Below, piece after piece: positions 37,646 to 45,644 of a DNA stretch of 59,344 bases. This DNA is from Thermoanaerobaculia bacterium (GTDB lineage Bacteria > Acidobacteriota > Thermoanaerobaculia > Multivoradales > Multivoraceae). Every line of letters begins with the position of its first letter. Position 1 is the first letter of the stretch. Location of the stretch: contig JAJDUI010000033.1 in NCBI GenBank assembly GCA_022826745.1, positions 1 through 59,344 of the forward strand. Reading direction: 5' to 3'. The notes beneath the pieces are model-generated. The model saw only the letters and a program-made list of their open reading frames with translations, searched no databases and was not told where the DNA came from. The position numbers were made by a program, and so were the translations under genes.

Positions 37646-38595
37646 AGCGATTCCAGATACTCCGCGAACTGCTTCGCCTCCTCGGCTCTTTCGCCGTCCG
37701 GCGCGAGTTCGAGCAGCTTGCGAAAGTCCGCAGCGGCAGCCTCGTTCTGGCTCGCCGCCATTCTCGCCAGGCCGCGGTAGTAGTAGGCGTCGGCCCACTC
37801 GGGCTCGCCCTCGATCGCCGCGGTCAGCTTCTCGACCGCACCTTCGAAGTCGTTCTGGTTGTAGAGATCAACCCCCTCACGCAGGAGGATCTCCGGATCG
37901 GCCCGCAGGTCCTCCGGCAGCCGCTCCAGATACTGCTGCGCTTCCTCGGATCGGCCGAGAACGGTCAGCCGGCGACTCATCAGCCGGAGCGCGTCCACGT
38001 TCTCGGGCGCCAGGGCAAGCGCCTTCTCCAGGTTCGCGATCGCCTCGTCGTCCCGCTCCAGGCGCGCCTGAGTTTGCGCAATGATCACCAGGACCGAGGC
38101 TTTCGCCCCGTCCGGCAACGACGGCAGGGCTTCGCTGAAAACCGCGAGCGCCCCCTCGAAGTCCTCGACGGCGAGCAGCCCGTTGCCCTGCTCCAGCAGT
38201 CCGCGCGCCGCCTGGGCCGACGCGTCGTCCGTCAGGCCGCCCGCCTCGACCTGGCGGAGGTTCGTCCTCAACACCGGGCGATCCGCGCCGGTGGCGTACT
38301 CGTTGACCATCACCTCGTGCTCTGTGGGAACGAAGCCCGTCTTCGACACGAGAACGATCCAGTTGCCGCTCGCCAGCCCCCCCTTTGCCCACCGGCCCCG
38401 GCGGTCCGTCTGAACCTCCTCCGGTCCGGCCCCGTCCAGGGTCAGCTTGACTGTCGCCCCTTGGACGGACTCGCCCTCGGAGTCCTCGACGGTGCCGCTG
38501 AGACGCCCCCGGCCAGCCCAACCTTGAGCCGAGAGGAGAGTCGCCAGCAGGAGTCCGGCAATGCCCACCGCGGCAATTCGGATGCGATAGCTCAT
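37642..38595 (-). CDS. Exported protein with carboxypeptidase-regulatory-like domain and TPRs
   Basis: A 317-residue protein with a signal peptide (about 1-27), a beta-sandwich carboxypeptidase-regulatory-like domain (about 29-110, RLSGTVEDSEGESVQGATVKLTL), and about five TPRs in the C-terminal half. The ATG at 38595 is preceded by GGGGGGAA. It is translationally coupled to the sulfatase-fold lipoprotein gene. The same kind of regulatory-like domain opens the neighbouring TonB-dependent receptor. It is likely a periplasmic scaffold for one of these partners. Confidence 0.82.
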   Translation of the reverse strand: MSYRIRIAAVGIAGLLLATLLSAQGWAGRGRLSGTVEDSEGESVQGATVKLTLDGAGPEEVQTDRRGRWAKGGLASGNWIVLVSKTGFVPTEHEVMVNEYATGADRPVLRTNLRQVEAGGLTDDASAQAARGLLEQGNGLLAVEDFEGALAVFSEALPSLPDGAKASVLVIIAQTQARLERDDEAIANLEKALALAPENVDALRLMSRRLTVLGRSEEAQQYLERLPEDLRADPEILLREGVDLYNQNDFEGAVEKLTAAIEGEPEWADAYYYRGLARMAASQNEAAAADFRKLLELAPDGERAEEAKQFAEYLESL

Positions 38596-38652
38596 GAGTT
38601 CCCCCCAACGTGCCGACAACGCTGATCCCGCAGCGATGCTACTAGACCGCCC

Positions 38653-38695
38653 CAAAAGGAAACCGCCGCCCCCGGACAGGCCCGGAGGCGGCGGT
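38653..38695 (-). terminator. Rho-independent terminator of the TonB receptor gene
   Basis: On the minus strand an ACCGCCGCC-T-CCGG arm pairs with CCGG-G-GGCGGCGGT around a short loop and is followed by TTCCTTTT. It lies about 70 bases after the receptor stop codon and before the next minus-strand gene. Confidence 0.75.
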
Positions 38696-38764
38696 CGTTC
38701 AAAGCTGAAGGCTAAGGCCGGAGGCGAAAGGCGCTAACCGTTCCGCCCCCGACTGCCTTGTCAC

Positions 38765-41632
38765 TTAGCGCCAGTTCAGGCGAACGCCGAGGCGGTAAAT
38801 CCGCGGAGCGATGTTGTCCGCGAGGTTACCGGCGTTCGAGATCCCGACCCGGTCGTTGTACGACAGCCCCGTACCCTGGTTCGTCAGGTTGAAGATGTCG
38901 ATACCGAAGGTCAGGTTGACCGGCCCGGACAGCGAGAATTCCTTCTCGAGCCGGAGGTCGACGACCTGGACATCATCCAGCCGGATGTCGTTGAAGTCCC
39001 GAATCAGGTTGATGTTCGTGCCGCCGTCACGCAGCGCGACGTTCCGGTAGTAGCCGATCGGCGAGCCCTCGCGCCCCGTGAGGTTGGCGGAGACGTTGAA
39101 GCCCCAACCGCGGTCCGGAGCGACCTGGTACATGCCGTTCAGGTTGTAAGACCAGGTCGACTGGAGGTACCGCTGGCCCTTGCCCGAGCCGCTGGACGCG
39201 GTCATGTAGAGCTGGCCGTCGATGTCGCCGCCGCCCTGACCGTTGTTGCGGCTGGCGCGGTCGAAGTAGGAGTTCGGCACGTTCCACTCGGCCTTGCCGT
39301 ACTGGAAGAACCCGCGGGCCATCCAGCGGTCGGCGAGCCGCTTCGTCAGCGTCAGGCTGTAACCGAGATAGTCGCGCGAGCGGACTCCCTGTTCCAGATG
39401 GCTGCCGAAGTGAACCTCGACGTCGTCGAGGTAGTCGTAGACGTTCTGCCTGTAGCTGCCGGCGCCACGGGGCAGACTGCCGGTGATCGTGCCGATCTGC
39501 TGGAAGTCCGTGCCCTGCACCAGGCGGCGGTTGCCCGCGCCGTCCGTGACGTAGGCCCAGCCCGCGGTCAGGTCGTCAATGCTCCTGGCCGTGACCTGAA
39601 GGCCGACCACCAGTTCCGGCAGGAAGGAATGCTCCACGCCCGCGAGGATCTCGGTGGTCGTGGTCGCCTTGAGGCCGGAGTCGACCGTGCTCCAGACCCT
39701 GAGGGGATCCGTCGTGTCGACGTTCGTGTAGATGTGCGCGTCGGTCACCGAGTCGCGGAGGGCGAGCGAGTAACCGAGCGGCGACAGCCGGTTGATCGTG
39801 TTCGTCGGCAACTGGTCGGCGAACTGCGAGTAGCTCGCGCGAACCAGGGTGTCGCGCTCCTGCCCGAGGGCGTAGGTGAAGCCGAGCCGCGGCGCGATGG
39901 ACTCCCAGGTGAAGCCGGCGCCGCCCCCCGGATACGAAAGGCCCGGAATCAGCTCCGGACGCGTCGGATGTGCCGGAAGCTCGTACGCCTTGTTCTCACC
40001 ACCCTGTTCGTCGTAGCGAAGGCCCGCGTTGATCGTCATCTTCCCAAGCGAGATCGTGTCCTGGACCCACAGCCCGGTGTACTCGGCCAGCAACTGGCCA
40101 ACGTCGTCCCGGGCGTAGTACGTCCACTCCCGATCGAGCCGATGCCAGGTCTGGTTCGGGCCCCAACGGAAGATCGAGTTGTTCTCGTAGGTGCGGTACC
40201 GGCCGCCGAACCGAAGCTCGTGCGTGGCGCTGGCGCCGCTGGTGAAGAAGTACGTGCCGTCAACCTTGAGCAGGTCGTTCGGGGACGCCGCGAAACCGGA
40301 CAGGTAGTTGTTCGACCAGATGCCGTCTTCGCGCTGCGGATCCGGAGCGTCCGGGTGGAGACCGTTCTCGTCGGCCCGGTTGCTCCTGGCGAAGAGGCCG
40401 AAGCCGAAGTCGCCGTGCATGTACGTGCCGGTGAAGAACAGGTTCGCCGAGGCGACGTGCTGGTCCTCGAGGCGGTACTGCGCCGACGGGCCGCGCTGGT
40501 TCCAGGTCGTCGCCGGCGGCCGCGTGGTGCCGGCGCCGCGGCCGAACTTCAGCTTGTCGCCGTTGTTGTAGGAACCGACGATCGAGTTCTCGTCGCTGAT
40601 CTGGCCGTTCGCCTTGATCACCGTGTTCTCGAGCAACGTGTCGTCGGCCGTACCGGAAGCGGCGTTCTGGCCGATGTCGTTCTGACCCCAGCTACCCCAG
40701 AACCAGAGGCGGTCCTGGATCGCGGCGCCGCCGGCCTCGAAGCCGAAGTCCTCGATCTTGCGGACGCGGGCGCCGGCCAGCGACGTCTGTCCGTTCGACT
40801 TGTGGAGTTCGCCGTCGATGTTCGGCTGGGACGCCTTGAGGGCGCCTCCGAAGTAGCCCGTGGCCGCCGTGTTGTAGAACCGCGCGGAACCACGGAACTC
40901 GTTCGTGCCCCGCTTGGTGACCAGGTTGACCTGGACGCCCGAGCTGTTCTTCGTGACGTCGGTGCCGCCGGTCGTGAAGGACATCTCGGCGAACTGATCG
41001 AAGTCGTAGTAGGTCGGCGACGCGCCCGTGGCGCGCATGTCCGTGATCTCGGAACCGTCCATCTGGAAGTCGTTCTGATTCGAGGACACGCCCGCGGCAC
41101 GGAAGTTCGCCTGCTGGCCGGACTCGTTGCCGCCGACGTTGACCCGGTCGACGATGACGCCCGGAGTCTGCGACAGGACCGCCCAGGGATCGCGCGCGGT
41201 CGGAATCTTCTCCAGCTCGACCTGGCTGACATTCGTGCCTGCCGAGATCTGCCGTTCATCGAGGAGCGGACTCTCGGAGGTGACGGTGATCGTCTCCTCG
41301 AGCGCCGCGGTGAGAGTCAGCGGCACGTCGGTGTTCTGGCCGAGGCGGATGACGACATCCGGATACTCGATGCCGCCAAAGCCGTCGAGCTCCGCGATGA
41401 CCGTATAGCCGCCGGGATCGAGACCCAGGAACCGGAACCCGCCAGTGGCGTCGGTGAACTGTGTGCGGTCCGCGCCGATGCCGCTGACCGTCACGCTCAC
41501 GCCCGGCAATGGCGCGCCGGACTCGTCGGTCACGGTGCCGTACAGGTTGCCCGTCGCGGACTGCCCGAAGGCCGCCCCCCCGACGAGCAGACAAAGGATG
41601 ACGCCGAACGTCGAAACGGTGCGTCTGCTCAT
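38765..41632 (-). CDS. Oar-like TonB-dependent receptor
   Basis: A 955-residue outer-membrane protein. It has a signal peptide (MSRRTVSTFGVILCLLVGGAAFGQ), a carboxypeptidase-regulatory-like domain (NLYGTVTDESGAPLPGVSVTVSG), a plug domain (ETITVTSESPLLDERQIS ... AVLSQTPGVIVDRVNVGGNES) and a long beta-barrel ending in RLGVRLNWR. Oar-type receptors are abundant in Acidobacteria and Myxococcota; substrates include protein cargo and glycans. The in-frame ATG at 41803 lies in the intergenic region, and the chosen ATG has GGAGGGAG upstream. It appears monocistronic, with a terminator at 38653-38695 and its own long promoter region. Confidence 0.9.
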   Translation of the reverse strand: MSRRTVSTFGVILCLLVGGAAFGQSATGNLYGTVTDESGAPLPGVSVTVSGIGADRTQFTDATGGFRFLGLDPGGYTVIAELDGFGGIEYPDVVIRLGQNTDVPLTLTAALEETITVTSESPLLDERQISAGTNVSQVELEKIPTARDPWAVLSQTPGVIVDRVNVGGNESGQQANFRAAGVSSNQNDFQMDGSEITDMRATGASPTYYDFDQFAEMSFTTGGTDVTKNSSGVQVNLVTKRGTNEFRGSARFYNTAATGYFGGALKASQPNIDGELHKSNGQTSLAGARVRKIEDFGFEAGGAAIQDRLWFWGSWGQNDIGQNAASGTADDTLLENTVIKANGQISDENSIVGSYNNGDKLKFGRGAGTTRPPATTWNQRGPSAQYRLEDQHVASANLFFTGTYMHGDFGFGLFARSNRADENGLHPDAPDPQREDGIWSNNYLSGFAASPNDLLKVDGTYFFTSGASATHELRFGGRYRTYENNSIFRWGPNQTWHRLDREWTYYARDDVGQLLAEYTGLWVQDTISLGKMTINAGLRYDEQGGENKAYELPAHPTRPELIPGLSYPGGGAGFTWESIAPRLGFTYALGQERDTLVRASYSQFADQLPTNTINRLSPLGYSLALRDSVTDAHIYTNVDTTDPLRVWSTVDSGLKATTTTEILAGVEHSFLPELVVGLQVTARSIDDLTAGWAYVTDGAGNRRLVQGTDFQQIGTITGSLPRGAGSYRQNVYDYLDDVEVHFGSHLEQGVRSRDYLGYSLTLTKRLADRWMARGFFQYGKAEWNVPNSYFDRASRNNGQGGGDIDGQLYMTASSGSGKGQRYLQSTWSYNLNGMYQVAPDRGWGFNVSANLTGREGSPIGYYRNVALRDGGTNINLIRDFNDIRLDDVQVVDLRLEKEFSLSGPVNLTFGIDIFNLTNQGTGLSYNDRVGISNAGNLADNIAPRIYRLGVRLNWR

Positions 41633-42157
41633 AACGTTCAATACTCCCTCCAAGGTGAGTTGTACGGAAGAGGTTGGGCGCCCTAGCTGGACGCCGTACT
41701 GCCCTCCGCAGTTTGGAACGAGCCGAATCGGCTCACCAATCGTGACAAGCCTACCGCAAGGCACGTGCCAGAACGGCCGGAGGCCGGGCATCTGCCGCGG
41801 CACGCGAAAACCCGCATCCCTGAACGGCCTGGAGGCAGGCGGAAGCCAAGCAACGCCAAATTGGCGCTACCACCGTCGCATGCGCATCCAGAAAAACGGT
41901 TCACGTCCATTCTCTTGAATAACCCGCCAGTTCCTGCTGACTCCCTGCTTACGTGCGCGTCGGCCCTTGGGCCGCTGTCTGACCGCTGTCCGCCGGTACC
42001 GTCCAACGAGGAACCGGGCTGAGGCGCGCTAGATTCGACATCGCACTTGACGGTGAACCAGCATCCACCGCCGAAGCGGCGTGACGCGCGCCTGACCCGG
42101 ACTAAACCTGTCGAGTGCGGGAATCGTATAGCAGACGAAGCTCGTTGTCCATATGCG
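41633..42157. promoter_or_regulatory. Long divergent intergenic region (TonB receptor / TG-TPR lipoprotein)
   Basis: This 525-bp region has no convincing gene. It holds a 7-bp palindrome GAGCCGA-A-TCGGCTC (41720-41734) upstream of the receptor gene and CGCCAA-A-TTGGCG (41854-41866) further up. GCTAGATT (42028-42035) and TTGACG (42047-42052) occur upstream of the plus-strand gene. The two palindromes are candidate operators. Base composition is less GC-biased than in the genes. Confidence 0.5.
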
Positions 42158-43306
42158 ATGAACTCCGCTGCCGCAAGAGCCACTCCGACCCAGCCGCGCC
42201 TGCTCTCCTTCATGGCGTTCGTCCTCGGCGTGTCGGTCGCATCCTGCACGGCGTACGTGCCCTTCGACGGCTCCGGGACGCTAATAGCCGAGTTCGAACG
42301 ACGCCTCGGCGACGGCTGGCAGGAACAGGTCGTCGTGCCGTTCGCCGTCACCGAGGAGCTGCGTACCGTCATCGACGAGCGCGTGAGCCCCGCCGGCAGC
42401 GAGACCCGCCGCCGCGACGAGGTCCTGGACTTCATCTTCGGCTGGCTCGACCTGCAGTACGAGCTACGACCCACGCGCACCGCGGCGGAGACGTTCAGCA
42501 GTGCCCGCGGCAACTGCCTCTCCTTCGTCAACCTGTTCGTGGCGGCGGGCCGGGAGCGGCGCCTCAACCCGTTCTTCGTCGAGGTCGAGGACTACCAGCG
42601 CTGGAACTACCACAACGGCGTCGTGGTCAGCCGTGGCCACATCGTCGCCGGCATGTACGTCGACGGCAACATGGCCACCTACGACTTCCTGCCCTACCGG
42701 CCGAAGTCCTACCGGAGCTTTCAGCCGATCACGGACCTGGCGGCGGCCGGCCACTACTACAACAACCTCGGAGCGGAGGCGTTGATGGTGGACGACCTCC
42801 AGACCGCCGAGCGCTGGCTCGACATCGCCGTGCGGCTGGCGCCCGACTTCGACAAGGCGATCAACAACCACGGCCTGGTCCTCCTGCGGACCGGCCGGGT
42901 CGACGACGCGATCGAGGTCTACGAACAGGGTCTGGAACTCCATCCCGAGAACGTGCCCCTGCTGACCAACCTGGTCCGCGCCTACCAGATCGAGGGCAGC
43001 CACGACCGCGCCGCGGAACTGCTCGACGCGCTCGAAGCAATGAACCGGGCGAGTCCCTTCTTCTACGTCTACCGCGGAGACGCCGCGCTCGCGGCCGGCG
43101 ACGCGGCGACCGCGCTCGACTACATGCGACGCGCGCTGGCGGCCGACCCGGAGCTGCCCGAGGTCCACGTCGGCTTGGTGCGCGTCTACCTCGCGACCGG
43201 TCAGATGCGCGAGGCGAAGCACCACGTCGAACGCGCGCTTCGCCTGGACGCGACGCACGACGAAGCGCGGAAGTACGCCGCGATGATCGAGCGGGGACCG
43301 CAATAG
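42158..43306 (+). CDS. Lipoprotein with transglutaminase-like domain and TPRs
   Basis: A 382-residue lipoprotein: the signal ends VSVASC (lipid Cys30), followed by a transglutaminase-like Cys-protease-fold domain (about 60-200). Its likely catalytic Cys120 is in ARGNCLSF, with His161 and Asp169 as candidate partners; then about five TPRs follow. Such bacterial proteins may cross-link or cleave proteins at the envelope, but many act by unknown means. I start at the ATG at 42158; the upstream 37 codons are not signal-like. It is 44 bases upstream of the first VWFA-related gene and likely in one operon with it. Confidence 0.82.
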   Translation: MNSAAARATPTQPRLLSFMAFVLGVSVASCTAYVPFDGSGTLIAEFERRLGDGWQEQVVVPFAVTEELRTVIDERVSPAGSETRRRDEVLDFIFGWLDLQYELRPTRTAAETFSSARGNCLSFVNLFVAAGRERRLNPFFVEVEDYQRWNYHNGVVVSRGHIVAGMYVDGNMATYDFLPYRPKSYRSFQPITDLAAAGHYYNNLGAEALMVDDLQTAERWLDIAVRLAPDFDKAINNHGLVLLRTGRVDDAIEVYEQGLELHPENVPLLTNLVRAYQIEGSHDRAAELLDALEAMNRASPFFYVYRGDAALAAGDAATALDYMRRALAADPELPEVHVGLVRVYLATGQMREAKHHVERALRLDATHDEARKYAAMIERGPQ

Positions 43307-43350
43307 GCGCCGGCCAGGAACCGGAAGGGGTGCTAGCCTTGATTTCTCTC

Positions 43351-45576
43351 ATGCCAGACACCGTCAAGCCTGAGATCACAAGGCGGGTGTCCTTGCACGA
43401 CCGGCTGGCCTCCGCGGCAACGCTCGCGGCGCTGGCAGTCGCATCGTCCGCCGCGGTCGCCCAGGAGCCCGACCCCGGCGACCTCCGCCAGTTCGAGGGA
43501 CGCGAGTTCGTCTTCGAAGTCCAGGTGCCGGTCAACGTCGTCGCGCGCGACGGCGAAGCCGTCCGGGGGCTCACCCAGGACGACTTCCAGGTCCTTGACG
43601 AGGGCGAGCCCCAGCAGATCACCGGCTTCCGGGTCATCGATCTCGACCAGATCGAGCCCGACGACCGGCGGGTCATCGAAACGGACTACGGCATCCCGCC
43701 AGCGGCACGGCGGCACTTCCTCTTCCTGTTCGACCTCTCCTACTCCGCGCCGACCTCGATCGCGAAGGCTCAGCAGGCGGCCCACGCCTTCGTGCTGGAG
43801 CAGATGCACCCGACGGATCTGGCGGCGGTCGGCGTCCACTCCGTCGAGTCCGGGCCGCAGCTCCTGATCACCTTCACGCCCGACCGCGCCCAACTCGCGC
43901 GGGCGATCACGACCCTCGGGAATCCGAGACTCCTCCAGCTGACGACCGAAGATCCGCTGGGCTTCCTGATCGACGCGCCGGGGACGACGTCGGAATTGAC
44001 CTCGGCCCTCGACGTCGGCGGCGTCAACGCGGGGATCACCGAAATGGAGCGGAGCATGAGCAGCTATCTCCAGGTGATCGGCAGGGAGATGGCCAAGTCG
44101 GAGCGGAACTACGCGCGAGGGCAGATCTCGCGCTGGGCCGACACGCTTCACCAGATGGCGCGCATCCTGTCCACCGTCGAGGGCCGCAAGCACCTGGTGC
44201 TCTTTTCCGAGGGCTTCGACGGCAGGCTCCTGTTCGGCCGCCAGCCCGACTTCACGGACGAGGAGTTCCGGCGCGAGACCGACCTGATCGAGCGCGGCCA
44301 GATCGCCCAGGTCGACACCGACCAGCGCTTCGGCAACACCCAGCTCCAGACCCAGGTCCACCAGATGCTGAGCGAGTTCAACCGGGCCAACACGGTGATC
44401 CACACGGTCGACATCTCCGGCCTGCGGGCCGACTCGATCGAGGAGAACCGGATCCGTTCGGTCGGCCGCGACGCCCTGTTCTACCTGGCGAACCACACCG
44501 GCGGCCAGGCGCACGAAGACGCGAACGACTTCGGCGCAGAGCTGCGGGAGGTGCTCGAGTCCTCGACCGTCACCTATCTGCTCTCGTTCCAGCCCTCCGA
44601 CCCGGGCGACGCCGGCGACCACCACCGAATTCGGGTACGGGCGCGGGCGCCCAAGGGCGCCCAGCTCTCCCACCGCATGGGCTACTACACGCCCAGGCCC
44701 TACGGCGACCTGCACCCCATGGAGAAGCGCCTGCTCGCCTCCGACCTGATCGCCGCGGCGGCCGAGCGGGATGACCTGACGATGAACGTCCTGGCCGCGC
44801 CGTTCCGGGCCGGCCCGGACCAGGCCTACATACCGGTCATCGTCGAGATCGACGGCGGCAGCCTGCTCGAGGACCACGGGTCGCCCCGGTTACCGGTCGA
44901 GATCTACGCCTACATCACCGACGACAAGTCCGAAATGCGGGACTTCTTCAGCCGCGTCGTGACCCTCGACCTGACCGGCCGCCAGGACACCTTCGTGAAC
45001 ACCGGGCTCAAGTACTACGGCAGCCTCGATCTGCCGCCGGGCGAGTACCTGCTCCGGGTCCTCGCCCGCAACGCACTGACCGGCGCCACCGGGGTCGAGA
45101 CGGTGGCCCTGCACGTCCCGACCTTCGAGAGCGGCGAACCCACCCTGCTGCCCCCCTTCTTCCACGAAGAGCCCGGCGCCTGGTTCCTGGTCCGGGAACA
45201 GCCCGCGGACCAGTACGCCAAGACGACGGTCTACCCGTTCACGGTCAACGGCCAGCCCTATGTGCCGTCGGCCGTACCGCTCCTCGCCGGCGGCGTTGCC
45301 AGCGAAGCCGAGATCTGTCTCGTGGGTTACAACCTCGGCGAAGGCGATCTGTCGCTCCAGGGCACCGTCCTCGACGCGGACGGCGAGCGGATGGCGGGCG
45401 GCGCGCTCAGCCTGCGCGAGCGGACCGTGACGGGAATCCCCGGCCTCGACAAGCTGGTCGCCGCCTTCGATCCGGTCGACCTGCCGGCGGGCGACTACAC
45501 TCTGAGGGTCACGGTAACCGATCCGGCGACCCAGGCTCGACCGTTCAACTCGATTCCGCTTAGAGTCCTGAACTGA
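43351..45576 (+). CDS. Exported VWFA-related protein 1 (acidobacterial type)
   Basis: A 741-residue exported protein with a signal peptide (about 1-45) and an Ig-like entry (VFEVQVPVNVVARDGEAVRGLTQDDFQVLDEGEPQQITGF). It continues with a von Willebrand A-type domain and C-terminal beta domains. The metal site DLSYS (Asp128-Ser132) keeps the full DxSxS MIDAS pattern. This architecture matches the VWFA-related family typical of Acidobacteria. A GCTAGCCT word (43332-43339) lies just before the ATG. The upstream open frame (from 42115) overlaps the transglutaminase gene and is not coding. Function is unknown; it is likely a surface or periplasmic binding protein. Confidence 0.85.
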   Translation: MPDTVKPEITRRVSLHDRLASAATLAALAVASSAAVAQEPDPGDLRQFEGREFVFEVQVPVNVVARDGEAVRGLTQDDFQVLDEGEPQQITGFRVIDLDQIEPDDRRVIETDYGIPPAARRHFLFLFDLSYSAPTSIAKAQQAAHAFVLEQMHPTDLAAVGVHSVESGPQLLITFTPDRAQLARAITTLGNPRLLQLTTEDPLGFLIDAPGTTSELTSALDVGGVNAGITEMERSMSSYLQVIGREMAKSERNYARGQISRWADTLHQMARILSTVEGRKHLVLFSEGFDGRLLFGRQPDFTDEEFRRETDLIERGQIAQVDTDQRFGNTQLQTQVHQMLSEFNRANTVIHTVDISGLRADSIEENRIRSVGRDALFYLANHTGGQAHEDANDFGAELREVLESSTVTYLLSFQPSDPGDAGDHHRIRVRARAPKGAQLSHRMGYYTPRPYGDLHPMEKRLLASDLIAAAAERDDLTMNVLAAPFRAGPDQAYIPVIVEIDGGSLLEDHGSPRLPVEIYAYITDDKSEMRDFFSRVVTLDLTGRQDTFVNTGLKYYGSLDLPPGEYLLRVLARNALTGATGVETVALHVPTFESGEPTLLPPFFHEEPGAWFLVREQPADQYAKTTVYPFTVNGQPYVPSAVPLLAGGVASEAEICLVGYNLGEGDLSLQGTVLDADGERMAGGALSLRERTVTGIPGLDKLVAAFDPVDLPAGDYTLRVTVTDPATQARPFNSIPLRVLN

Positions 45577-45644
45577 GCGGCAGCGCCGGGGGCCCTCCGC
45601 CGCTCCGGAACCCGATCAGTCCATCAGGATCAAGGAGTCCGAGC

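Noticed and set aside
35819..41686. Long plus-strand open frames opposite the sulfatase-fold and TonB receptor genes (35819-37780 and 39398-41686)
   Set aside because: Biased shadow translations without motifs; the minus-strand proteins are recognisable throughout.
42115..43350. N-terminal extension of VWFA protein 1
   Set aside because: It is out of frame with, and overlaps, the transglutaminase/TPR gene; the real protein begins with a signal peptide at 43351.
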